Assembly: GCA_014904845.1 (NCBI GenBank) | Contig: MU119806.1 | Span: 1-18,261, forward strand | Direction of reading: 5' to 3' | From: Acephala macrosclerotiorum | Taxonomy: Eukaryota; Ascomycota; Leotiomycetes; Helotiales; Mollisiaceae | DNA length: 18,261 nucleotides | Shown here: positions 8,200-18,261 of the stretch, piece by piece | How the letters are laid out: every line of letters begins with the position of its first letter | How positions within the stretch are numbered: position 1 is the first letter of the stretch | Program-made: the position numbers and the translations under genes | Notes under the pieces: model-generated | The model's database searches: none | Told to the model about the DNA's origin: nothing | The model's input: only the letters and a program-made list of their open reading frames with translations

Positions 8200-9739
8200 T
8201 CAACCGATGATGATTGCCCTAACTTCGATGCTCGCCCTCTTGCAGTTTCTAGAGGCGGATGGGTCAATAAAAGCTGCGTGTGGAGCAACTGATATGTAGG
8301 CGTCAGTTGCTAGACAATTAATACATCATACTGAAGCACTTACACTTAGCTGCGGTAGCCAAATTGTCACCCAGTTTGAAGAGAACTACATCATCTTTTG
8401 ACATTCCTTTCTTATAGAACCACCGGTGAGTGGGGTTGTGTGTAAGCTCGTAGCCCTCCTCGCTGAAGTGCGGATACACTATATCTATTTTCCATAGGTC
8501 CTTCGTTGCTATGGTTCGGTAATCACACAAAGCAAGAGGAGAGTCGACGTCCTGACCAGCCACACAACGCCATACACTATCAATGTTATTATAAGTACCA
8601 GGCTTATGTAGAGATGCTCCATATAAGCCCACTTACTCAATATACCGATAACGACCGCTTGAGATTGCTTCCGCTTTGGTTGGGAACTGAAACTCTAAGC
8701 GTTTTGCGCAAGATTCGGGTGTATTATCTAAAGATTTGGGCCAGATATTAGAAATAGTGCGACTATGAAAAAGCCCTATCAAGAGCAATATATAAGGAAC
8801 TTAAAACTCGACTGGGTGCTTTAAAAAGTCTTTCGTTGCTTACCACAGTGCACTCGGAATATGGGACTTCTCCACGGCCCTATTCCCGATTTTTTTATAT
8901 CGTTGGTTCGAAGCTTGCCAATCTTAGTCGATAATGCATGTGAAAAGGGAAACGTAACATACGTTATAGTTATAAATAAAAACCTTCTCACAATTGAAGT
9001 ACTCCTTCAGCCATGTTGATAATTCTGGAAGATATTCTGCTTGCACACTTTCGTCTGTCCACTTTGATATCCTGGTTGGAAGTTGCATGAATTGAAAGCC
9101 TGCCTCGTCGAGTTTGAAGAGCGTTTCTTTGCCACAGATATCATGTATTTCGACCGGGTGATTGCTCTCAACAAGATTAGTCCGTTGTAGCTGAGTTCCA
9201 CAGGGTAGCTGGCTGAAAAAGGGCTTCTCAATTTTATAGAGCCCCAACGGAGCAAGATACTTAAAGAAGTCCACTTGGATCTTGGGTAGTCCAGTGATCT
9301 GGTCCTCGATATCCGTAGTCGAAGTTGACGATAGGTCAGATTTATTGGGCTCAACTACACAACGCAGTACCTTAGTGATTTATTCAATATCTAGACTTTC
9401 ATAGAGCTTTGAAGTTCAGTTGGTTTAAACAGTACCTTGGTTTACATTCTTCCAACTATACTTTCTTAAACAGCTCCCTTCTTCGTCCTTCATCAGAATA
9501 CTTCTAAGCCAATCCCGCCAAGGTTGATCAAAAGGCTGGTCGGGGTCGAAACGCCATGAAAGAACTTCTGGAAATTCGGAGCGAAGCCAAATGTTGAAGC
9601 TTTCTTCCGATCTCGGGGGCCAAAATGCTTTCCATGGTCGTCGAGCGATTTCTGCAGCTGAGAAATCCTGGGTAGACGAATGTTCCCGCTGCTCGGCATC
9701 GTAAAACCACGAAAGGTCAAGTCCGTCTTTGCTCGCCAT
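8200..9739 (-). CDS. CmcJ/NvfI-like non-haem iron oxygenase with N-terminal extension
   Basis: Six minus-strand exons (9739-9436, 9354-8963, 8913-8844, 8727-8637, 8576-8344, 8288-8200) join without a stop into 392 residues; all five introns have GT-AG ends and compatible phases. Residues 102-392 (291 aa) match the CmcJ/NvfI family in length and motif order: LAPLGLYKIEKPF, DICGKETLFKLDEAGFQF, FIYNYN, VHCDNTPESCAKRL, VWR then DSPLALCDYRT, NPTHRWFY, APHAAFIDP, SIEVRA at the C terminus. The family is known for Fe(II)/2-oxoglutarate enzymes of secondary metabolism. The HxD pair is probably H254/D256, with H336 (NPTHRW) or H367 (APHAAF) as the third ligand. Residues 1-101 are Trp-rich, match nothing I recognise, and are the least certain part. 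The GTG near 9274 is not a start: the conserved frame runs upstream of it with no ATG before the acceptor at 9355. The substrate is unknown, and no partner biosynthetic enzyme is seen. Confidence 0.75.
8289..8343 (-). other. Oxygenase intron (last)
   Basis: On the minus strand the donor is GTAAGT (8343-8338), a CTGAC branch site lies 16 nt before the acceptor end, and the acceptor is ATCAG (ending 8289). It is 55 bp, phase 1. Splicing joins ...LATAAK to FAPHAAFIDP and restores the conserved C terminus. Confidence 0.85.
8577..8636 (-). other. Oxygenase intron (fourth)
   Basis: The donor GTAAGT (8636-8631) and acceptor GATAG (ending 8577) bound 60 bp in phase 2. Splicing yields GRYRYI-D-VWRCVAG, the family's R-x-x-x-x-x-x-W block. 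Unspliced, the frame stops at TAA within the donor. Confidence 0.85.
8728..8843 (-). other. Oxygenase intron (third)
   Basis: The donor GTAAGC (8843-8838), branch CTAAT and acceptor CTTTAG (ending 8728) bound 116 bp in phase 1. Splicing creates the Asp codon of the HxD metal motif (VHC-D-NTPES). The other possible acceptor, GATAG about 46 nt upstream, would destroy that motif. Confidence 0.8.
8914..8962 (-). other. Oxygenase intron (second)
   Basis: The donor GTATGT (8962-8957) and acceptor GCAAG (ending 8914) bound 49 bp in phase 0, with a CTAAG element as the likely branch site. It joins FIYNYN to LRTNDIKK. The AAG acceptor is not ideal; an alternative AG just after CTAAG would add three residues in frame. 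Confidence 0.65.
9355..9435 (-). other. Oxygenase intron (first) with direct repeat at its ends
   Basis: The donor GTACTG (9435-9430) and acceptor GTGTAG (ending 9355) bound 81 bp in phase 1, joining ...WKNVNQ to VEPNKSDL. The 9-mer AAGGTACTG (minus strand) occurs at the donor (9438-9430) and again at 9373-9365. This also creates a second acceptor 16 nt earlier that would shift the frame into a stop. The donor is weaker than in the other introns. Confidence 0.5.
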
Positions 9740-9757
9740 TAGGAGACGTAGGGGAAG

Positions 9758-10120
9758 CTAGGAAAGGCTGAACTTGAGATTGTGAATTAAATTGGTATAT
9801 TCGCACTCTTCGCGACTTCGGGAAGGGGCGGACCCCGCTTCTTTATAGAAATAAGTAGGCTCTGTAGCCTCACCCGGCGCTTCCTTTGCGTCTAGCCCGA
9901 TTTCTTCAGCCTGCTTCTGTGTAAACCCGCTTCTCCACGCTCTATTTCTCACCTCCTTCAGGAAGACCAATAGAAAAAATCCCTCATCCACTGCTGCCGA
10001 GTCCAAAATAAGAGCCAACTGCACTGACTGGAACCGGTTCGCCGAGAAACCGGGCCAAACACCCAATTCACTCTGCAAAAACCTTAGACTCGTAATTCCA
10101 CGTGCCTTGATGGGGCTATT
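9758..10120 (-). CDS. Unassigned open frame, possible 5' exon of the oxygenase transcript
   Basis: The minus-strand frame is open for 120 codons from 10120 down to a TAG at 9758-9760 and has no ATG. It is in the same frame as the oxygenase extension that starts at 9739; only that single TAG separates them. A good donor GTGAGA (9952-9947) and acceptor TTCCTAG (ending 9758) would remove the stop as a 195-bp phase-0 intron, giving ...FLLVFLKE-LPLRLLMASK. The product is not recognised; its first half is moderately hydrophobic (VQLALILDSAAVDEGFFLLVF). It could be a coding exon, an untranslated leader or a remnant of another gene. Confidence 0.35.
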   Translation of the reverse strand, partial: NSPIKARGITSLRFLQSELGVWPGFSANRFQSVQLALILDSAAVDEGFFLLVFLKEVRNRAWRSGFTQKQAEEIGLDAKEAPGEATEPTYFYKEAGSAPSRSREECEYTNLIHNLKFSLS

Positions 10121-10465
10121 TCACGAGAGGAACGTTTAGGAGTTACTTAGTAGAGTAGAAGGAAGGTATTCTGATGAAACCATCAATATTTTTCGGGGCT
10201 GAGTGAGGAAAGAAATGCGATAACACACACGAGGCTGTGAACAACTAAGCCACGCCGAAGCCACCACGAAAACCAGTGATAACTCAAAGAATCGTTAGTG
10301 GCGCCAAAAATATCACAACCACTTACAGTTTCAAAATGCAAAGCGACACAAAAAATCCGAGTTTGTAGAGTGCTTTAGTGCCCGCTCAATATGCCTGTGT
10401 TATAGAATGAAATCTCATTCACAATGTAAAGTGTCTTCAAGCGTAAAGGCTGAACGTACATCGCA
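10121..10465. other. Intergenic region upstream of the minus-strand genes
   Basis: No open frame can be supported. On the minus strand there is a GTAAGT donor at 10326-10321 followed by a CTAAC branch-like site (10298-10294), so a leader intron of the minus-strand transcript is possible, although the nearest AG (ending 10283) is a poor GAG acceptor. The sequence at the donor, GTAAGTGGTTGTGATATT, resembles GTAAGTGGTCGCGGTGTT at 8153 with C-to-T and G-to-A differences. Promoter elements could not be singled out. Confidence 0.4.
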
Positions 10466-10741
10466 ATGGAAAGAGTCAAGGTGAGGAAGTATCGTATACG
10501 GATGGACATCAAGATTAGCAGAGTCCAAGGCAAAGATATTACAACGGTTGAAAAAATAGTTGAAAGCATGCGCCATTTTAGTCCTCCTACTCCGGCAGTT
10601 GCCAACATCAACGGAGGTCGTATATTGACTTTTCCGGTGAATCCCTTGACTTTGGACCCTTTGATAATATTAATGCGTCTCATCGGCAATATGGTAGATG
10701 TCAATGTCCGGAAAGCCAGCTCGCTATGGGTTATATACTAA
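10466..10741 (+). CDS. Hypothetical 91-aa open frame at island edge
   Basis: ATG to TAA is open for 91 codons, giving a basic protein (MERVKVRKYRIRMDIK...) that resembles no family I know. The same DNA is open on the minus strand in two further frames: one of 109 codons (10375-10704), and one of about 81 codons that includes MAHAFNYFFNRCNIFALDS. At most one is likely to be real, and all three may be fragments of a decayed element. It lies directly against the right A+T block. No intron, domain or start context decides between them. Confidence 0.2.
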   Translation: MERVKVRKYRIRMDIKISRVQGKDITTVEKIVESMRHFSPPTPAVANINGGRILTFPVNPLTLDPLIILMRLIGNMVDVNVRKASSLWVIY

Positions 10742-10976
10742 GCAAACCTTGGTCAGAAAAAAACGTTTTATTATATATATAATAATATTATTAATTAATA
10801 CGATAAAAAATGATCAAAATTTTAAATAAATATCGAAAATTGTTAATATTACCTAGGAATATTTATTATTATTAATAATTAAAATATTTAAATTTAATTA
10901 TTTAATTAATTTATTAAAAATTTAATAATAAATTTTTTTATAAAAACGTAAAAAATAAATTTAAAAAAACGTTAAA

Positions 10977-10996
10977 ATATATATATATATATATAT
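10977..10996. repeat. (AT)10 microsatellite
   Basis: Ten uninterrupted AT dinucleotides lie just inside the right A+T block. It is an ordinary simple repeat in such composition. Confidence 0.8.
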
Positions 10997-13710
10997 TTTA
11001 TATATTAATAAAAAATTCTTTGTTTTTTTTATTTAAGAAAATATATTTTCAAATTGGTTTTTTATTTTATAATATAAAGACTTAAATAAAAAAAAAATAA
11101 AAAAATAATTAAATTTTTTAATATGAAAATTATAAAAAAAATTTTAATTTTTAATTTTTTTTTATTATTTTTTTATATTATACAATTTTAAAGTAAATTA
11201 CATTATTTGAATTACAATAAAAAAAAAATTATAATTTTTTAATTTTTTAAAAAATCAAATTAATGATATAATATTATAATTATTTTATAATTTTTAACAA
11301 ATTATACGCTCGATTTAATTTCGGAAATTGTAAATTAATAATAATTAATTTTATTTTATTTATAAATATTTATTTTCAAAATATTTATATAAATACTTTT
11401 TTTTTTAAAAAAAAAAAAAAAAAATAAATTCTTTGATTTTTTCTTATTTAAATATTAAAAAGTTAAAAGGAATTTTTAATTACATTATTTGAAAACTTCG
11501 AATAAAAATTGTTTTAATTAATTAAAATTTTTAAAAAATTATTACGAAAAAATTATTTAATAAAATTTCAAAAATCGAAAAAAATTATTAATTTAAAGTT
11601 TTTAATATATATGAAAAATAAATTATTAATAATAATAAGATTTATACTTTTATTTTATTAATATTTATATTTATTTAATTTAAAATATTATTAAAATAAA
11701 AACTTTATAAAAAAAATATAATAAATTATATAATTTAATTAAAGTTTTATTTATTTATAAATAATTATATTAATAAAATAAAATAATATTTTTTGTAATT
11801 AAAAAAAATTAAAAATTTAATTTTAATTATAATAATTAATTTTAATAAATTATTTAATAAATATTAAATTTATTAAATAAAAATTAACGAAATAAAAAAG
11901 ATTTTTTATAATTTTAATAATTAAAAAATTATAAATAATATAATTTTTATTATAAAAAAAATTATTTAGAATTTTAAATTATATAAATTTTATATTAATA
12001 AATTTAAAAATAATTAAAATAATAAAAAAAATAATAAAATTAAAAAGTTTAAATTTATAATTAAAATAAATAAATATAATTCTTTTTTTTTTAAAAAAAT
12101 TAAATAAATATTTTTTTACTTTTTATGTTTTTTTTTAAATATAATTTAATATATATATAAAAATTTATATTTATTTAATAATTTAAAAAAAATTAATATT
12201 TTAATTATTATTATAAACGAAAAAAAAATATAAATTTATTAATTAAAATAAAATATATTATTAAATTTAATAATATTTTATATATTTTGAATTTATTTAT
12301 TAATTTTTTATTTGTTTTTAAAATAATTAATAATAATTATAAAATTTTATTTAATAAAATAAATAATTTATTAATATTATATACGCTTAAAATAAAAAAT
12401 TTAAATATATAATATAAAAAATTAAATTATATTAAAATTAATAATAATAATTTAAATTTTTATAAAAATTATATTATAAATAAATAAATTCGTTAAATAT
12501 TAAAATAAATTTTTTTTAAAAATAATAAAAAATTATAATTAATTTATAATAATATAATTAAAAATTTTTTAAAAAAAAAATTAATATTTTAAAAATTAAT
12601 ATTAAAAGTAAATATACGTTTAATTTATTTAAAAAATTTGTATTAAATTATAATATAAAATAAAATAATTAATTTAATAAAGAATTAAATTTATTAAAAT
12701 TTTTAATTTATATTTAAATTTCAAAGAAATTACGTAAAAAATTAAATAATAAATCAAAAAAATTATATTTAATAAATTATATTAAATAAAATAATAAAAA
12801 TAAAAAATATAATTTTTAACGAAAATATTTTATTAAAATATTTTATAAAAATTAAAACGAAAATTGTTTTTAAAAAAAATTAAAATTTTATTAAACGAAA
12901 ATAAAATAAAATTTTTAATTTATATTTTAAATTAAATAAAAAATCGATTAAACGATAATATTATTAATATTTATAATAATAAATTTAATAAAATTTAATT
13001 ATTTTTAATTTAAATTTTTTTTATTTATATAAAAATATTTTAAATAATTTTAATAAATTAAAATAATAAAAAATAATAAATAAAAAATTTAATTTATTAA
13101 TTAAAAATAAAATTTAAAAATTAATTAATAATTTTATTATTAAATATAAAAAGTTTAAAAATAAAATAAATAAATATTATAATAGTTTTTTTATATTAAA
13201 TAATTTATTAATTATTAAAATAATAATTAATATTATAAATTAATTAAAATTATTTATAAATTAAAATAATTAAAAAAAAATATATTTAAAAAATTTAAAA
13301 TAATTAATTTAAAAATAATTTATTTTTATTTAAAAAATAAAATTAAAAAAAAATTATATTTAAATTAAAATATATATTTAAAAAATATTTTAAAACGATT
13401 TAATATATTTATAAAATTAAAATTTAATTTAAAATTTTAAAAAAAAATATAAAAAAATATTAATTTATAATAAGATTTTTAATATATATTATATTAAAAA
13501 TTAAATTTAATTTGAATTATTTAATAAATAAATTATTTTAATATATTTTAAATTTTAATTTTTAAAAAAATATTATAATATATAAAAAGTATTTTTAATT
13601 ATAAATTAATTTATAATAAAAAAATAAAAAATATTAATATTATATTAAAATTTTTTTTTTTATTAATCGTTTTATTAAAAAATACGTATATTAATATAAG
13701 TACAATATTA

Positions 13711-13776
13711 GTTTAATAGTCACGTGCGGCACTAGGCTAGATCGGGACTAACGTCGTTTGCGCTAAAATTGAAATT
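13711..13776. other. Small patch of normal composition in the right arm
   Basis: About 66 bp with many C and G, including CACGTGCGGC (13721-13730), stand alone in several kilobases of near-pure A+T. The 9-mer TCACGTGCG here also occurs at 3681-3689 near the left island border. It may be a single-copy remnant spared by RIP or the end of a mobile element. No coding frame was seen. Confidence 0.4.
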
Positions 13777-16700
13777 ATATTTTTTAATTTTTACGCGTTT
13801 ATTAAATTTAAAATATATAATTAATTAACGAATTATTTAATTTATTTATTTATTTCGTTTTTAATTTATTATTAATTAATAATTGTTTAATTAATAACGA
13901 AATAATTAAATTTTTATTTAAAAAAAATTAATTTATAAAAATTTTTTTTTTTTTAAATAATTTACTTTTTATAAAAAAGTATTTAAAATAATTAACGTAT
14001 TTTTAAAAAAATAAAAATTTATAAAAACTTTTTTATAAAAACGCGCTAAAAATATTAAACTATTAAAAATTTAAAGAGAATAATATAAAAGTAATTTTGA
14101 ATTTGTATTTATTTTTTAAAATTTATATTTATTACGTAAAATAATAACGTTTATAAAAAACGAATAAAAAAACGCGAAAACGATTTTAAATTTATATTAA
14201 TTTATTCGAATTTATATTAAAAACGAATTTTTAAAAAAAGTTTTACGTTTTTATTTATTATTTAATTAAAAGTATATAAATATTAATAATAATATTTATT
14301 TGAATTCGAATTAAAACTTTTAATTTTTTTATTATTTATTATATAATTATTTTTTAAAATAACGAATTTATTTAAAATTAAATTTTTTTATAATAAAAAT
14401 ACATAAAAAAAAAGTTTTAACGAAAAAATATTAAATAAATATATTTTTTATTATTTTAAAATATATAAAAAAAAAGAAAATTTAATTATAATTTATAAAA
14501 ATACTTTTAAAAAAATTTTAAAAATTATTTATAAAAAAATTTACGTTTAATATATAAAATTTTTATACGTTATTTACAAATTTTTTTACGTATTTATAAA
14601 GTTTAAATATTAAAAAATAAAAAGTTTATTATTAATAATTTGAAAAAAGTTTTTTAATAAAAATTTTTTTATAAATAAATATAAATAAAAATTATTAATT
14701 AATTAAAAATTAAATTTTTTTTTTTTAATAAAATCGATTAATTTAATTAATAAATTAAAATATTTTAATATTAATATTTAATAATTAAAATATAATTATT
14801 TTTACGATTTTAATTATTAATATAAATTTTTTTATTACGAATATAATTATTTTTATAAATACGAATTTATTTAATATAATATAAAATATTTAATTTATTT
14901 ATTAATAATTTTTTTAATAATAATCGAATTAATATAATAATATATAAAATATTTTTATTAAATTATTTACGAATTTAATAAAAATTTATATTAATAATAA
15001 AAAGTATAATAAAAAATTATACGATATATTTAATTATAAATTATTAATAAAATCGAATTATTTTAAAATTAATATAATAAAATATTTTTTATTAATTTTA
15101 TAAAACGTATAAATACGTTTTATTTTAATAAATTTTTAAAAAAAAATTTCGATTTTATTATATTAATAAAAATAATAAAAAATTATTAATTATATATATT
15201 TTTATAAAAAAAAAAATTTAATAAATATTATTATAATTAATTTAATAAAAATTAAATTAAAATATTTATAAATATTTTTTAATTAATTTGAAAAGATTTA
15301 ATTAAATTTATTATTAAAATATTAAATAAAATATAATTTACGAAATTAAATTTTTAACGTTTATTAAAATATTAAAAAATTTTATTTTATTTTTTATAAA
15401 TTTATTAATATTTTTAAAACCGTTTATATTAAATTATAATTAATAATAAGTATATAACGCGATTACGTAAAATATAATAATATAATTTAAATTTTATTTT
15501 TTTAAATTAAAAAAAACGAATTCGATTAAAATTAAATCGATTATATTTATAAAAAACGAAATAAAAAAAGCGATCGAAAATAAAATTAAAAATATTAAAA
15601 TTAATTTTTTTTTTAAAATAAATATCGTAAAAATTATAAATTTTAAAAAAAGATTATATTTATAATAAATTAAAATATTAATTTATAAAATATATAATAA
15701 AAAAACAATAATAAATATATATAAAATTTTAATAATAAATTTAATATATAATAAATCGAAATATTATAATAATTTATTATTAAAATCGTAAAAATAAAAA
15801 ATTTATCGAAAAATATTTAATAATAAAAATTGATTAATTATTAATAAATTTCAAAATAAAAAAATAAAAATAAAAACTATTTTATTAAATTTAAAAAAAT
15901 TAATAATATATAAATAATAATTATTTTAAATTAATTTATTCGTTATATTATTACAAAGAAAAATATATTTAATATTTTATTATTATAATTCGAATTATTT
16001 AAATCGAATTAATATTTATTTTTTATTTTTAAAAATTGATATTTTTTAAAAGTTTTTTAAAAGATTATATTAAAATATTAATTATTGATTAATTGCAATT
16101 TATAATATTATAAAAATTTAATATTAATATTTAATTAAATATTTTTACAATTAAAATTTATAAAATTCCTTTTAATAAAAATATTATTTTATTATAAAAA
16201 ATTATTTAAATTAATATTTTATTAAATATTATTATTTTTTATATTATTTTTATAAATGCGTTTATTTTATTTTATATTTAAAATATAAACGCTATAAATA
16301 TAAAATTTGATAATTTTAAAAATATTTTAATTTAAAAAAATAAAATCGTTTTTATTATAAAAAAATAAAACTATTTATAAATATTATTATATTAATCAAA
16401 AAAAAATTTAATTTAAAATTATTTTATTAATATAAAATTATATTAATTATATAAACGTTTTAATTATTTATTAATACAATGTTTTATAAAAGTTTTTTAA
16501 CGAATTAATTATAATATAAATATTAAATATATTTAATATTTTATTAAATATTATTATTATTATTAAATATATAAATAATTATTTAAAAAATTTAAATTTA
16601 TTTTATAAAATAATTACGAATTTAATTATTTAATTATTATTAACGTTTTATATTTAAATAATAAATTTATTTATAAAAATAATATAAAATATATTACGTA

Positions 16701-18261
16701 TATATTAAATCGATATATATTAAAAATTATCGAATTATATTATTTATAATATCGAGAAAATTTTTTCGTTTATAAAATTTTAATAAAACGTTAAAATAAT
16801 AATAATTAAAATTAAAAAAATACTCGTTAAAATTTATAATAATATAAAAAAATAAAAAAAAATTTATATTTATTACGTCGAGTTTACGAGATTATTTATA
16901 ATAAATTAATTGAAAATTAAATCGATAAAAATATAATTTTATAAATAATAATTAAAATTATTAACGATTTAATAAAATGAAATAATATTATATTTATATT
17001 ATTAATTTTTAAAATATATTTTAAAATAATTAATAATAATTTAAATAATTATTAAAAAAGTATATTATTTATATATTTAATATTAAATTAATAATACGCT
17101 TATAATAAAAAACGATTTAAATACGAAATTTATATTAAATTTATTAAATTTATTTAAAATACGTATTTAACGTAAAATAAATAAATAAAAAAAATTATAT
17201 AAATTATTAATAATAAATAAAAAAAGATATATAATTAATATATTATACGAATTAATTAATTTTCGTTTAATGATTATTAAATTTTATTATATAAAAAAAA
17301 ATATTAAAAATTTATAATTAAATTAGTATTTAAAAAAATAATTACAAAAATTAAAATTTTTTTTTATTATTTTTTAATTAAAAAAAAACTTTTTTAATTT
17401 TTTAATTAAATAAAATAAACGAAAAATTAATTAAAAAACGTAATTAAAAACGTTTAAAAAAATTATAAAATAAAAATATATATAATAAAAATTTAAATAA
17501 AATAAACGTTATAATTTTATTAAAAATAATAAAAAAAATTATAAAAATTTTAACGATTAACTTTTTATTATTATTATTAAAAAAATTAAAATTATAAAAA
17601 AAAAAAAATATAATTATAATTTTTAAATAATTATTTAAAACGTTTTTAAAAAAAAAATTAATAATTTAATTATAAAATTTTTTTTTAATTTCGTTTAATA
17701 CGATTTTAATAAATATATTAAAATTCGAATTTTTAATTTAAAATTAATTAATAAAATTAAAAATAAAATTATTAATACTTTTTATAAAAAGTTAAAATTA
17801 ATAATTTAAAAATATAATAATAAAATTTTTTTTTTTTTTATAATTTTTAATAATTTAAAAAATTAATTAATAATTAATTATTGTTTTAATATTTTTTTTA
17901 ATTTAATTTTATAATATTATTAAAATTTATATTTAATTTATAATAAACTTTTAACGATTTATATTAATATATTTATTAAAAAAATTTATTATTTATATTT
18001 AATAAATATAATTATAATTATTTTAAAATTTTTATATAAAATTATAAAAATAAAAATATATTAATAAATAACGTATTATAAATATTATATAAAAAAATTA
18101 TTTATAATTATATTAATATACGATTTTTATTTTTTAATTACAATTATTAAAAAACTTTTTAATATTATTAAAATATAAATCGATAATACGTTTATATTAA
18201 TAAAAAAAAAAAATTATTTTTAAAAAAAACGAATTTAATAAAATTAAATTTTAATATTAAA

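Larger units (their letters stand above)
10760..18261. other. A+T-rich, RIP-like decayed block, right arm
   Basis: This block has the same composition as the left one. Stops are dense in every frame, and no gene, RNA or transposon coding remnant can be recognised. Surviving C and G are mostly CpG: in 15421-15660 all 11 cytosines precede G, and in 16681-16980 12 of 13 do. It is most simply old transposon DNA mutated to near saturation, but the element types cannot be told by eye. It runs off the end of the window. Confidence 0.85.

Noticed and set aside
8318..8632. Separate 104-residue minus-strand protein
   Set aside because: Its central part is an exon of the oxygenase; its first and last residues are translated intron sequence beyond the GATAG acceptor and the GTAAGT donor.
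8506..8751. 81-residue plus-strand open frame
   Set aside because: It lies antisense over oxygenase exons and introns with well-supported splice sites and has no recognisable feature.
8924..9274. Separate 116-residue minus-strand protein starting at 9274
   Set aside because: The start would be GTG, which is not used in fungi. The conserved family sequence continues upstream of it, and the end runs into a GTATGT donor, so it is an internal exon.
14821..15060. Possible reverse-transcriptase remnant in the right arm
   Set aside because: Some A+T patterns could be a mutated FGL-N-AP-type coding stretch, but the match needs frame shifts and almost any A+T sequence can be fitted this way.

Overview
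This window looks like nuclear DNA of a filamentous ascomycete (Pezizomycotina). It holds a gene island of about 7.2 kb (roughly 3575-10760) of ordinary composition. On each side lies a very A+T-rich block (1-3570 and 10760-18261) in which almost every cytosine has been lost. The genus cannot be told from the sequence. The fungal evidence is a HET-domain NLR gene, short GT-AG introns with CTAAY branch sites, and C-to-T/G-to-A decay of repeats of the kind made by repeat-induced point mutation (RIP).

Left block (1-3570): no gene is recognisable. It carries a family of decayed palindromic repeats (near 1101, 1600, 1981 and 3223). It also carries a tandem repeat with a period of about 323 bp (2291-2840), one segment of which (2403-2620) escaped most of the mutation and shows the sequence before decay.

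Gene island: the main gene is an apparently intact plus-strand NLR-type receptor, HET - NB-ARC - TPR, at 4079-7689. It has two exons joined across a 62-bp phase-0 intron, giving 1182 residues. What looks like a frameshift between two open frames near 5755 is explained by that intron. Convergent to it, on the minus strand, is a multi-exon gene (8200-9739) that reconstructs into a CmcJ/NvfI-like non-haem iron oxygenase with an unexplained N-terminal extension of about 101 residues. The 510 bp between the two stop codons contain two related tRNA-like segments. Upstream of the oxygenase are an unassigned minus-strand open frame (9758-10120) and a weak 91-codon plus-strand frame (10466-10741).

Right block (10760-18261): no gene is recognisable. 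There is an (AT)10 tract and one small patch of normal composition (13711-13776).

The NLR probably acts in non-self recognition or programmed cell death, and the oxygenase in secondary metabolism. Nothing in the sequence shows that the two work together. The most unusual large-scale signal is that cytosines surviving in the A+T blocks are almost all in CpG, so the mutational process seems to have spared CpG while removing CpA, CpT and CpC.
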